Position numbers and translations under genes: made by a program. Under the pieces are notes generated by a model that saw only the letters and a list, made by a program, of their open reading frames with translations, did no database searches and had not been told where the DNA came from. Source: Rhodopirellula halodulae (GTDB lineage: Bacteria > Planctomycetota > Planctomycetia > Pirellulales > Pirellulaceae). From it: 64,000 nt of DNA. Position 1 is the stretch's first letter; each line of letters opens with the position of its first letter. The stretch lies in NCBI RefSeq assembly GCF_020966775.1, contig NZ_JAJKFV010000029.1, forward strand, positions 2,431,372 to 2,495,371, in the 5' to 3' direction. Shown in pieces: positions 8,757-17,481 of the stretch.

Positions 8757-9410
8757 CTAGGGCTTTTTCCAAACAACGGGCTTGCGTCGGTTGGGATACA
8801 ATTCGCGGCAAAGGTCGCAGACGCGGCCATCGCATCCTCGGGCGGTGCAGTGCTCTCTTCCGTAGAAGATGATCTGCAGGTGCAGTTTGTTCCACGAGGA
8901 TTCGGGGAAGAGCTTCTTCAGGTCCTTTTCGGTCTGCACCACGTTTTTCCCGCTGGACAGTCCCCAACGCTGGGCCAATCGATGGATGTGAGTGTCCACC
9001 GGGAACGCAGGAAACCCAAACGCTTGGGACATGACCACGCTGGCGGTCTTGTGTCCCACGCCAGGCAAGGCTTCCAGGCTTTCAAAGGTGTTGGGAACCT
9101 GGCCGTCGTGCTGGTCGATCAGCATCCCAGATAGCTTGGCCAATGATTTCGCTTTTTGCTTGGAGAGCCCCAGCGGCCGGATGATCTCCAAGATGCCTTC
9201 TTCACCGAGGGCACGCATGGCCTGCGGTGTGCCCGCGACTCGGAATAGTTCGGGGGTGACCTCGTTGACCTTTTTGTCCGTGCATTGCGCGCTGAGCAAC
9301 ACGGCGACCAGCAATGTGAACTCGTCGGTGTGGTCCAACGGAATCGGCGGGTCGGGATACAGCGTGTTCAGACGCTGGAGGATGACGGTGGCTCGTTCTT
9401 GCTTCAACAT
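8757..9410 (-). CDS. nth: Endonuclease III
   Basis: A 217-residue DNA glycosylase/AP lyase that removes oxidised pyrimidines in base excision repair. The helix-hairpin-helix LPGVGHKTASVV carries the catalytic lysine, and FPVDTHIHRLAQR carries the catalytic aspartate. Length is normal. Four cysteines lie at the C-terminus (HCTARGC, then VCDLC) and probably hold a 4Fe-4S cluster. Their spacing is C-X4-C-X4-C-X2-C, not the C-X6-C-X2-C-X5-C known from E. coli. It converges with the DUF1559 unit and is preceded by the 181-bp repeat array. Confidence 0.95.
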   Translation of the reverse strand: MLKQERATVILQRLNTLYPDPPIPLDHTDEFTLLVAVLLSAQCTDKKVNEVTPELFRVAGTPQAMRALGEEGILEIIRPLGLSKQKAKSLAKLSGMLIDQHDGQVPNTFESLEALPGVGHKTASVVMSQAFGFPAFPVDTHIHRLAQRWGLSSGKNVVQTEKDLKKLFPESSWNKLHLQIIFYGREHCTARGCDGRVCDLCRELYPNRRKPVVWKKP

Positions 9411-9455
9411 CGCCGCAATATAACGATTGAACCCAACCTCACCATCCAGTACCGC

Positions 9456-10144
9456 GTAGGTCAGGCCTCGCCTGACGATGGTGAAATGCCGAGCGAGTTG
9501 CCCCGATCGAGCGATCGATGTCGATCGATGGACGCCTCGCTTCTATCGAAGCATCGGGGCGGGATTCCATGTGAGACATGGCCTACGGAGGATGCCGTGC
9601 GCGGTATGAGTTACGGTCTTCGAGGACCACCCTCGTGTAGGTCAGGCCCCGCCTGACGAGGGTGAAATGCCGAGTGAGTTGCCCTGATCGAGCGATCAAC
9701 ATCCATCGATGGACGCCTCGCTTCTATCGAAGCATCGGGCCGGGGTGCCATGTAAGACATGGCCTACGGAGGATGCCGTGCGCGACATGAGTTACAGTCT
9801 TCGAGGACCACCCTCGTGTAGGTCAGGCCTCGCCTGACGAGGGTGAAATGCCGGGCGAGTTGGTCCGATCGAGCGATCGATATCGATCGATGGACGCCTC
9901 GCTTCTGCCGAAGCATCGGGCCAGGATGCCATGTGAGACATGGCCTACAGGGGGTGCCGTGTGCGACATGGGTTACGGTCTTTGAAGAACACCCTCGTGT
10001 AGGTCAGGCCCCGCCTGACGAGGGTGAAATGCCGAGTGAGTTGCCCTGATCGAGCGATCAACATCCATCGATGGACGCCTCGCTTCTATCGAAGCATCGG
10101 GCCGGGATGCCATGTGAGACATGGCCTACAGGGGATGCCGTACC
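9456..10144. repeat. Array of about 3.8 tandem 181-bp repeats with internal inverted repeats
   Basis: Units start at 9456, 9637, 9818 and 9999, so the period is exactly 181 bp; the fourth unit decays after about 10144. Each unit contains GTCAGGC-nnn-GCCTGAC, a GATC-GAGC-GATC hairpin, a wider stem that brackets a 40- to 50-base core, and CCATGT-nnn-ACATGG. Units 1 and 3 resemble each other more than they resemble 2 and 4, so the array is ABAB (two 362-bp dimers). The period is not a multiple of three and no convincing gene runs through the array. It lies between nth and the serine acetyltransferase gene. Confidence 0.95.
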
Positions 10145-10226
10145 GACACACGTTACGGGGAATGCCGTGTGGGACATGGCGTTGGGGTGATTGCGCTGAA
10201 CGGCATGCTTGCCGTGACTGCCGCTG

Positions 10227-11201
10227 TCAAATTTGGTAATTGACTTCGGGACGCAACTCGTCGGCGGGTTCGTCTGATCCGCGAACTTTCAATTGCGGCT
10301 TTTCGAGCACCACGGTCGTTCCCGGCGAAACGCTGCGCGTGATCCAAACGCTGGAACCGATCACCGATTCGCGGCCGATCACCGTGCGTCCGCCCAGGAT
10401 CGTTGCGTTGGCGTACACAACCACTTCATCCTCGATCGTCGGATGACGCTTTTGGCCGCGGATCAATTGACCATCGGCATCGGTTGGGAAGCTCAGTGCA
10501 CCCAGGGTCACCCCTTGGTAAAGCTTCACATGGTTCCCAATGTGGCAGGTCTCACCAATCACGACACCGGTTCCGTGATCGATGAAGAAGTACTCACCAA
10601 TCGTTGCACCGGGGTGAATGTCGATCCCGGTTTGTTTGTGCGCCCATTCCGTCATCATTCGAGGAATGAAGGGCACGTCCAACTGCACCAATTCGTGTGC
10701 GATTCGGTAGACCGTGATGGCTTCGAAACCGGGGTAGCAGAACACGACTTCGTCGGTCGTTTGGCAAGCCGGGTCGCCGTCGAAGGCAGCTTGCACGTCC
10801 GTTGCCAGCATGCGACGGAGTTTGACAATTCGCTTGAGCAACTCGATCGCCATGGCTTGACCCTTGGCTTCGAAATCGATGTCGGTCTCGCAATCCTTGT
10901 GATTCTGCAGCACGCGGTGCTCGTGACGCAGTGCACGAGCGATTTGCGTGGTTAGCTGATCGTGAAGAGAATCGATCAGACCGCCGACGTGATAGCGAAT
11001 GTTGCCGGCATGCAGATTCGTGTTTCGCTTGTACCCCGGATACAGGATGTCCTTGAGATCCAACAGGATGTCAACAACCGCGGTGTAGCTGGGCAGTGGG
11101 CAGTGACCCAGATGATTGATGGAATCATCCTTGGTGTAGGTGCTGACGACCTGTTCGGTCAATTCAGGCAACTGCTCTTTCAGCCGAAAATCGGATGCCA
11201 C
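10227..11201 (-). CDS. cysE: Serine O-acetyltransferase (EpsC/CysE type)
   Basis: A 324-residue enzyme that makes O-acetylserine from serine and acetyl-CoA, the first step of cysteine synthesis. The long helical N-terminal part (about 1-190) is followed by left-handed beta-helix hexapeptide repeats ([20 protein letters not shown], then [16 protein letters not shown] and [12 protein letters not shown]). The size fits the longer EpsC-like group. The start is GTG at 11201, supported by AAGGAG seven bases upstream. Two hairpins lie in the leader between this gene and the upstream lipoprotein gene, so expression may be tuned there. Confidence 0.93.
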   Translation of the reverse strand: MASDFRLKEQLPELTEQVVSTYTKDDSINHLGHCPLPSYTAVVDILLDLKDILYPGYKRNTNLHAGNIRYHVGGLIDSLHDQLTTQIARALRHEHRVLQNHKDCETDIDFEAKGQAMAIELLKRIVKLRRMLATDVQAAFDGDPACQTTDEVVFCYPGFEAITVYRIAHELVQLDVPFIPRMMTEWAHKQTGIDIHPGATIGEYFFIDHGTGVVIGETCHIGNHVKLYQGVTLGALSFPTDADGQLIRGQKRHPTIEDEVVVYANATILGGRTVIGRESVIGSSVWITRSVSPGTTVVLEKPQLKVRGSDEPADELRPEVNYQI

Positions 11202-11250
11202 GCCAAAACTCCTTCGAGCGACTGCGAAACAAATTCACCGGCGAACCGGA

Positions 11251-11290
11251 ATCGAGCATCCCAGGCGAGTGTGCCTGGGATGGGCTCGAT
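11251..11290. promoter_or_regulatory. Long hairpin upstream of the serine acetyltransferase gene
   Basis: Sixteen base pairs (7 + 9, broken by a two-base bulge) close a 6-base loop: ATCGAGC with GCTCGAT, and ATCCCAGGC with GCCTGGGAT. On the minus strand a smaller CCGG-TTCG-CCGG hairpin follows before the cysE start. There is no T-run, so an attenuator or RNA-processing site is as likely as a terminator of the upstream lipoprotein gene. Confidence 0.6.
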
Positions 11291-11309
11291 CAAAATGTCC
11301 TGATTCAGA

Positions 11310-11774
11310 TCAGGGGCCGATGCTGGGCGGATTGTCCAGCAGGAAATCGCGGGGACCGCGGTGGGTATAGTAAGGATACGCGACTTGGGCAGACGGCGCA
11401 CCTGGGGTGAATGGCTGAGCTTGCATTTGAGCCGCCGCACCGTGGCCCAGCAGACCTGGGTTCAAGTGCGAGCTGTAGCCCAATCCGCCTTGCTGCCATC
11501 CCAAAGGACCCGTTTCGCAGCCGGAGGTTCGGCAACCGGTTTTGCAGCCAACCAAACGGCCGCGGGTTTTGCCGAGCAATCCGCCGCTGCCGACGCGACC
11601 GCACGAGCCATCGCCGCAGGTTCCGCTGTTGCACGAGCCATTGCCGCAACCGCAATCAGAAGTCGCGACGCCGCAGTTGCCAGTCGCACATCCGCCACGA
11701 GTGTTGTGGTGAAGGCATCCGGTGCTGATCATCAGCATTCCGGCCATCGATCCGAGTAAGAGCCAACGATTCAT
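11310..11774 (-). CDS. Cys/Gly-rich lipoprotein
   Basis: A 154-residue product with a signal peptide and lipobox (MISTGC). The mature N-terminal part is extremely rich in Gly and Cys (CATGNCGVATSDCGCGNGSC and onward to about residue 85). The C-terminal part has tyrosines and prolines and no recognisable domain. The ATG at 11774 has GGAAGGG just upstream and was preferred over the ATG at 11789 and longer versions. The dense cysteines suggest a disulfide-rich surface protein or metal binding, which is only a guess. I do not recognise the family. Confidence 0.7.
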   Translation of the reverse strand: MNRWLLLGSMAGMLMISTGCLHHNTRGGCATGNCGVATSDCGCGNGSCNSGTCGDGSCGRVGSGGLLGKTRGRLVGCKTGCRTSGCETGPLGWQQGGLGYSSHLNPGLLGHGAAAQMQAQPFTPGAPSAQVAYPYYTHRGPRDFLLDNPPSIGP

Positions 11775-12172
11775 TCCGAACCCTTCCATCCAATATGAAT
11801 TGGGTGCCAGAGGCGAGGCTCCGGCACGTGATACGAGCTTTTCTTTCACCCTTCGTTTCGGCCGTTGGCATTGATTCGATGCACACAATCGCACCAACCG
11901 CGCCAGAAGTCGCCGGAGGCGGGCGGCAAGGTTTACCCAGATTGACAATTGAGCGATGTGTGGCCAAAAAGACGGCGAAAACCCAACGATCCACCAGCCA
12001 AATGCGACTGGACCAACCGGATAGAATCGCGGTGGCATGCAGGCGTTTTCCCGTGAATTCGCGTGCAACTAGCAGATCACAGCGTTAGTCTGAGTGGTGC
12101 GTCATCGCGACGCAGGCCTTTTCATGCTGGACATGAACGGCGGCGACGCGAATTCTCCAGCAGGCGGGAGTC

Positions 12173-13057
12173 ATGACCTCATCGCAATCCACATCGCCCT
12201 CCGCGAAAACATCCGAGCCGATGTCGAGCCATTTCGCGTCCATCCAACGCTTCGGCACTGATTTGCCGGATGAGTCGCCCGGACGCGTTCTGCACTGGTT
12301 TCGTCAAATCGTGACTTTGCTCGCGATCACTGCGTTTCATGCCACGCTGAGTTTTTCCGCGTTGGCGATGATCTTGATTGCCATACGAGGATTCTTCTTC
12401 GCGCCCGGTCTATCGCTCATCGGCATGTTGGGTCTGGCGGCCGCGGCGATCGCTGCCATCACCGTCGGAGCCTTTCAAACGCTGATCGTGACGCGATACG
12501 AAGAGTATCCGTTCCACTGGTTGCTCGCTCGTCGTTTGCGTCGCGTGATTGCCAAACGCCGTCACGCGATCGTCGAGCCTCGCGACGCCTCATCGCGATT
12601 CTGTGAGGTGGTTCCCAAAGACCGTTGGAAGTTGCTGCGGATGGAAACCGCGGCGGATCTCGTTTACGTGCGGATTGACGAAGACGGGGTTTGGATGGAA
12701 GGCGATCGTCAGCGATACCATTTTCCGCCGAAATGTATTTTGGGGGCGATGCCGCAATCGTTTTCGCCGGCGGGCGGGTGGACCCAACTGCACGCCGCGA
12801 TGATCTATGTCCGCACGGTGGATGGTCCCGAAGAGATCCCCGTGATCTATCGCGATTTCTCATTCGCGGAAATGGGGTCGGCGGAACGACGGCGTCAGCG
12901 TGACCAAATGGTCGAAGCCGTTTGCGAGATCGCTCGCGGCAGTGAGTACGAACCCATCTCGATGCCCGAAGACGTTCGGGAACTTGCCGAGCCTGCCGGC
13001 ACCGATTCGCTGAACCCCTACGCGCCGCCGCGGATGGTTTCGCACACCGGTGCATGA
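12173..13057 (+). CDS. Membrane protein with C-terminal NPYAPP motif
   Basis: A 294-residue protein with two hydrophobic helices (about residues 45-75 and 80-105) followed by a cytoplasmic-looking beta/alpha domain. A conserved-looking core contains LVYVRIDEDGVWMEGDRQRYHFPP and EEIPVIYRDFSFAEM. It resembles YcxB-like membrane proteins in size and layout, but that is a tentative match. The tail ends in NPYAPPRM, a motif also present in two neighbouring genes. No function is assigned. Confidence 0.75.
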   Translation: MTSSQSTSPSAKTSEPMSSHFASIQRFGTDLPDESPGRVLHWFRQIVTLLAITAFHATLSFSALAMILIAIRGFFFAPGLSLIGMLGLAAAAIAAITVGAFQTLIVTRYEEYPFHWLLARRLRRVIAKRRHAIVEPRDASSRFCEVVPKDRWKLLRMETAADLVYVRIDEDGVWMEGDRQRYHFPPKCILGAMPQSFSPAGGWTQLHAAMIYVRTVDGPEEIPVIYRDFSFAEMGSAERRRQRDQMVEAVCEIARGSEYEPISMPEDVRELAEPAGTDSLNPYAPPRMVSHTGA

Positions 13058-13070
13058 GAATCCGAAAGGC

Positions 13071-13460
13071 TCAACGCAGAGGCGGAGTCTCAGGCTGGGA
13101 ACGGTCGTCGTTACGCTCCGCCAGCAGTCCCCAGCAGAACGCGGGAACGATCTGCCCAAATAGCTTTTCATACAGTACCCACAGAATGTTCCATCCAATC
13201 AAGATGGAAAGCACGGGTGGATCTGATTGGATGTAATGATTGGCTCGTAAGAAAATTGGAAAGCTGGTCACGGCGATCAATGACAAAACCCACCACCATG
13301 AGTTTTGTCCCCAATGACGGATCGTCAGATAGTTCCCGCAATGTTCACAGTGTTGAAACGGAAACAAGAATTGCCATCGGTTGATCGGTCCTCGGCACAC
13401 CGGACATCGATGGCGAATGGGTTCCGGGTCGACCGGAGGTGGTTGATACGGATTGGTCAT
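13071..13460 (-). CDS. Small zinc-ribbon membrane protein with N-terminal NPYQPP motif
   Basis: About 129 residues, starting with MTNPYQPPPVDPEP. Two CxxC knuckles (CPVC near residue 20, CEHC near 40) form a probable zinc ribbon, and two hydrophobic helices follow (SWWWVLSLIAVTSFPIFL and VLSILIGWNILWVLY). The start at 13460 was chosen because NPYQPP normally stands at the very N-terminus in such proteins. It converges with the NPYAPP protein gene, 13 bases away. Function is unknown. Confidence 0.75.
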   Translation of the reverse strand: MTNPYQPPPVDPEPIRHRCPVCRGPINRWQFLFPFQHCEHCGNYLTIRHWGQNSWWWVLSLIAVTSFPIFLRANHYIQSDPPVLSILIGWNILWVLYEKLFGQIVPAFCWGLLAERNDDRSQPETPPLR

Positions 13461-13563
13461 GATCAACGCGGAGTTGGTTGCCAGATTGGGAGCGTTCCGC
13501 CCGACATCATACCGAACGGAAGCACGTCTTCATCGCATATGGCATGCACCCGCGTCCGGTAAC

Positions 13564-16500
13564 TCACTCTTCGCTGCTGGGCGGTGCCAATCCAAGCGAT
13601 CCGCTGGTTAGGTAGGTTGACCAGAACAGAGGCTCGCTGCCTTGGATTGGTTGCGAGTCCTCGTCGGCTTTGCCAAGCAACGGTTCTCCGTCGACCGACA
13701 GATCGGCTTGTCGAAGCAAGGACACCCCTCGCCGAGTCGCTGAAGTGAGGTTGGTGTGCGGCGTTTCGTTGATCAGTTCCGCCGTGACGGTTGCTGCGGA
13801 TTGTCCGCCGGTCACCCATCGTGTCATCGTGATTTCACGAACGCCGCTGCAACGAAGTGCGGCCAAGGGAAAGAAAATCTCAGATCCGTCGCCCAGTTTG
13901 TTGGCTCCCGCAGCCGTCCGATAACCAGGCAAGGCCACCGTGCGTGGACCGCTGGCCGGGAAACGTATCCAGCCCTTGATCGAATCCCATGGTCCAAAGT
14001 TGTCCGTGCGAGGCGAAGCCGAATTGTTCGGGATCAACATCGTGGCGACGGGGTTGGCAACATTCGGTGTGACCGGAGACGCAATCAGCAAATGCCCGAC
14101 GGCCAGACCCAGGCGGTCAGTGGGCGGAGCTGAACCCAAGGACCAGTGGATGGGATCGTCGGCGGCCGCCAGCATCTCATCGATCATTTGCTGATTGAGT
14201 TCTTGTTGTCGCGGGGCGAAGAAGGTGCCAGCGGCCACCGCGACTCGTTGGGCTTCGGTGGTGGTGCCGACGTCCCTAAGCGCGAGTCCAGGTGTCGGCG
14301 CGTAGGTAATTTGAAACGAATCCGCCCACAGCCGCGAATCGGTCGCTGGATCGTTAGGCGCATCTTCGGTTTGGGCGTCGTCGGCAACATTCTCATCCGC
14401 GGTTGCCAGATCGGCTTCGCTGGCGGGCAACAGCTCAAACGGCAAGTACCAAAGCGGTCCATCGGGAACGATGATCAACTGCTGCAGTCCGCTTTCGGAC
14501 CAATTTGCATTTTTGGGGAAAAGCATCTCCTTCAGTTTGGATGCTGATTCACGCCAAGAATCGTCGTCGGGCAATCGCTTGCCGCGATTTCGATTGGCGC
14601 CGATTTCGGACAACAGCTTTTGCAGCATCGTCGGCATTCGCCGGCCGGCGGGGCACAACCAGCCCACCGTGTTGCCATCCCGAGTCATGGTTGCCACGAT
14701 TCGGTTTCCGTCGACCATGAAAGTCAGCAACCCGGTGCCGGCGGGAAGTTTGGTCGCGTCCTCGGCGGCGACCGCTGGCGGACAAACCGCGGGGACTTGA
14801 AGACGTTGCAAAGCGATCTGCGTCGCCATGGATTCCTGCCTCGCCGCAATGGATGGGTCTCGCGGTTGATCGTCTTGCCCGGCATCACGCAAGGAAGCTT
14901 GAACGTTCTGGCGCAATTCGTTCAGCAGCGGCGACGGTTGAGCGATCATGTTTTTTGCAGAAGGCCAAAACGTATCCACGGGATCCGTGACCAACGCACG
15001 AACGTCCATCACTCGACCTCGCAGTGGCAATGCCGAAGCCAATCGAGCCGCCAGAATTCGATCGGTCGCCTGCAACGCATCCACGCCGTTGTTCTCTCCC
15101 ACAGCCAAGTCCAATCGGCTGCGATGAAGCGGCGTGGTGTCCAGTCCAATCAGAGCAATCGCATCAACGGGATCACGTCGCCAAGTGGCCATCGAAACGG
15201 GAGACGTGAAGTAGTCGAGCAAGTTCTTCGCTGATTGATTGCCGATCGAACGACCCATCACAGATTGGACCAAGCCGAGTTGGTAATGCGAGGGCATGGA
15301 AACCACGGGGCGATTGCGATCGCGACGGTTGTTCACGAAGTCATTCAGCGATCCCATCGCGTTGGTCAGTTTGCCTTCGGATCCGCCCAGCGATTCGCCG
15401 CGTGCGGCAGCGATGCGTGCCGCGACGTAGGCTCCGTAGGCTTCCAAACGCGGGAAGTCGACGTCACGACGGGCTGCAATTTCAATGGCAACCGCCATGC
15501 TTTCGGCTGCCGCGTCGACCCGCCCGGCACTGATGGCCGCATCGGCGGCGACCAAGTAACAGTGCAACGAAGCCAAACGCGATTCGCGGATTAGGGTTTG
15601 TCCCGCGAGGATCGCTGATTTCTCCACGGTGCTGAACTGCCGTGAATCGGCGGCGCCCACGGCCAACTGCAATGCTTCGCCGATCAGCTCGTATTGTTCC
15701 AACGCCGCCGCGGCATTGACCGCGCGTTGGGACGTGGCGACCAAGGTTGCCGACGCGTTGGGATCGAGGTTGCCAGTGTTGTCGCCTTGGATGCCCACCG
15801 CCACGCCAGCCACCAACATCATCGGTGTCATGGAGTGAACTGATCCGCCCAACATGGAATACTTGCCCGCACGGTCCATCACCGTGGTGTCTTCGCCGAC
15901 CGCGTATTGTCCGATGCCACGCATGGCACCGATCAGCGTGCGGCCACCGGGCGAGTTCAGCCCGCTGGGGTACTTGGTGGATTCCATCACTTCCGCGGCC
16001 AAAGGTTCCGTCGCGGACAGGTCGCCCATGATGACACGGCGTCGATACATCATCATCGCGATGCAGCGCATGATCTCGACAGCGTCAATGCGAATCAGAT
16101 TGGGAGCTTCGATGCGTCCGCCCTGTTGCAAACGTTGCTCGGTCAGAAATTCGCCGCTTTGCAGCATCAGACTGTTTGGAACGGGAGCCAACCGAATCGC
16201 GTTGGCTTCGGGCCACAAGTTGCTCTTTCCGGCTTTGATCGCGCCGCCACGATCCAGGCCGCTCCAGTCGATCGCGCCCAACCAGCCACGATTCTGGATG
16301 GTGATTCGCATGCCCGCATCGAGGTGTGTTCGGCAAAGCGGAAGGTGACCCATGTGCCAGTAACATTCGGCCAACATGGCGTGAGCCGGAATTGCGTCGA
16401 TCCATTTCCCGTTGATGTCGGTCCGTGCACTACGCAGCGCTGATTCAAAGGCTTCCACCGCGTTTCGTAGGTCACCGTCCCGATAGATTTTCAGCCCGGT

Positions 16501-16698
16501 GTAGTAGGCTTGTGGTGGATATTGGTTGCCCGTTTGAGCGACGCCACCGAAGCCTTGGGCTTGAGAAAGACGCGAGTTTGCACAGAGCGTTGTGACGAGG
16601 GTCAGGCAAACCAAAGCCATGAACCGGGGCGTCCAAGATCGTTTGATTTTCGTTGATGGATGCACAATCGAGCCAGCAAAGATGGGGAAAGGGACCAT
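13564..16698 (-). CDS. Large exported CHAT-like protein with N-terminal TPR-like region
   Basis: This 1044-residue protein has a signal sequence (about 27-48, ending SQAQG). A TPR-like region follows (GLKIYRDGDLRNAVEAFESALR near 68-90 and further helical pairs to about 550). The C-terminal third matches the CHAT layout: GTGLLTFMVDGNRIVATMTRDG, then LKEMLFPK, LIIVPDGPLWYLPFELL and a terminal segment aligned with the CHAT catalytic strand. Where active CHAT proteases have S-A-C-E-T, this protein has P-G-Y-R-T (Tyr926), and the expected second histidine is also not seen. It is probably a catalytically dead CHAT homologue in the periplasm or outside the cell. Alignment-based confirmation is needed for the domain assignment. 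Confidence 0.8.
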   Translation of the reverse strand: MVPFPIFAGSIVHPSTKIKRSWTPRFMALVCLTLVTTLCANSRLSQAQGFGGVAQTGNQYPPQAYYTGLKIYRDGDLRNAVEAFESALRSARTDINGKWIDAIPAHAMLAECYWHMGHLPLCRTHLDAGMRITIQNRGWLGAIDWSGLDRGGAIKAGKSNLWPEANAIRLAPVPNSLMLQSGEFLTEQRLQQGGRIEAPNLIRIDAVEIMRCIAMMMYRRRVIMGDLSATEPLAAEVMESTKYPSGLNSPGGRTLIGAMRGIGQYAVGEDTTVMDRAGKYSMLGGSVHSMTPMMLVAGVAVGIQGDNTGNLDPNASATLVATSQRAVNAAAALEQYELIGEALQLAVGAADSRQFSTVEKSAILAGQTLIRESRLASLHCYLVAADAAISAGRVDAAAESMAVAIEIAARRDVDFPRLEAYGAYVAARIAAARGESLGGSEGKLTNAMGSLNDFVNNRRDRNRPVVSMPSHYQLGLVQSVMGRSIGNQSAKNLLDYFTSPVSMATWRRDPVDAIALIGLDTTPLHRSRLDLAVGENNGVDALQATDRILAARLASALPLRGRVMDVRALVTDPVDTFWPSAKNMIAQPSPLLNELRQNVQASLRDAGQDDQPRDPSIAARQESMATQIALQRLQVPAVCPPAVAAEDATKLPAGTGLLTFMVDGNRIVATMTRDGNTVGWLCPAGRRMPTMLQKLLSEIGANRNRGKRLPDDDSWRESASKLKEMLFPKNANWSESGLQQLIIVPDGPLWYLPFELLPASEADLATADENVADDAQTEDAPNDPATDSRLWADSFQITYAPTPGLALRDVGTTTEAQRVAVAAGTFFAPRQQELNQQMIDEMLAAADDPIHWSLGSAPPTDRLGLAVGHLLIASPVTPNVANPVATMLIPNNSASPRTDNFGPWDSIKGWIRFPASGPRTVALPGYRTAAGANKLGDGSEIFFPLAALRCSGVREITMTRWVTGGQSAATVTAELINETPHTNLTSATRRGVSLLRQADLSVDGEPLLGKADEDSQPIQGSEPLFWSTYLTSGSLGLAPPSSEE

Positions 16699-16809
16699 CT
16701 TCGCATTCTATCCGTGCCGCGTCCCTGAAACGAAGAAATCGCTGATTCCGTCTAGGGAGATTCCGTGACGCCTTCCGAGTGAATCGTCCCAACGGGTTAT
16801 GCTGGTCGT

Positions 16810-17481
16810 ATGAGCTTCGAGGAATCCAACACCGAACCGGTCAATCCGTATGCCACTACCTCCCATGCGGGGACCGAAGAGGATTTGGATGCGTGGCTTC
16901 CTGAGGTCGATCCCGCGGACAAACCGTTTCCAACGTTTGGTTGGACCGTCCTGAAGTGGTCGTTGATTTGCGGGATCGCCGCGATCCCAAGCTTCTATCT
17001 CGGTTTCATCGTGACTGGACAACAGGCCATCGGCATGTTGGTCGGAATCGGGATCTTCATCGCGGGATATGTGTGGGGCGACTACATCACCCGGCCACGA
17101 CCGTGGCGACGTTCGCGTCGTGTGCAGTTGACAATGCGGACGGTCTATATCTTGCGATTGATCGCGTCGTTGGCCGTTCCCGTCGGGATGGTGACCGACA
17201 TGTTTTTTGGAATGCTGGCGGTCATGTTCGTCACTGGGTTCACCGGGCAGGTCGGTGAGGGCAACGATCTGAGTTTCTTCGCCACCGTGGTTACCACCAT
17301 CGTGCAAGGCGTCTTGCTCAACCTCGTGATGGCGGTCGTTGGGCTGTGCGTTTATCCGATCGTCAGCGTGATCGTTTCCAAACGCGAAAAGAAGCGTCGA
17401 AGGTCGACTCAGGAGTCTTCGTCGGCCGGCGACGTTTCACCGTTGTCTTTCTCCGAATCGCCATCTGCGTCGTCGCGATAG
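16810..17481 (+). CDS. Four-helix membrane protein with N-terminal NPYATT motif
   Basis: A 223-residue protein beginning MSFEESNTEPVNPYATT. Four membrane helices follow: about 55-80, 82-97, 110-150 and 160-195. The tail is basic and then serine-rich (KREKKRRRSTQESSSAG). Its 3' end overlaps the convergent FlgI-like gene by 73 bases. It shares the NPY motif with the genes at 12173 and 13071. No family recognised. Confidence 0.75.
   Translation: MSFEESNTEPVNPYATTSHAGTEEDLDAWLPEVDPADKPFPTFGWTVLKWSLICGIAAIPSFYLGFIVTGQQAIGMLVGIGIFIAGYVWGDYITRPRPWRRSRRVQLTMRTVYILRLIASLAVPVGMVTDMFFGMLAVMFVTGFTGQVGEGNDLSFFATVVTTIVQGVLLNLVMAVVGLCVYPIVSVIVSKREKKRRRSTQESSSAGDVSPLSFSESPSASSR

Noticed and set aside
9456-10144. 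CRISPR array
   Set aside because: Units are 181 bases, adjacent and without short spacers.
9285-10239. Open frames of 60-120 codons in the repeat array
   Set aside because: They recur with the 181-bp period in shifting frames and show no domain, so they are by-products of the repeats.
10293-10955. Plus-strand frame of 220 codons
   Set aside because: Antisense shadow of the serine acetyltransferase gene.
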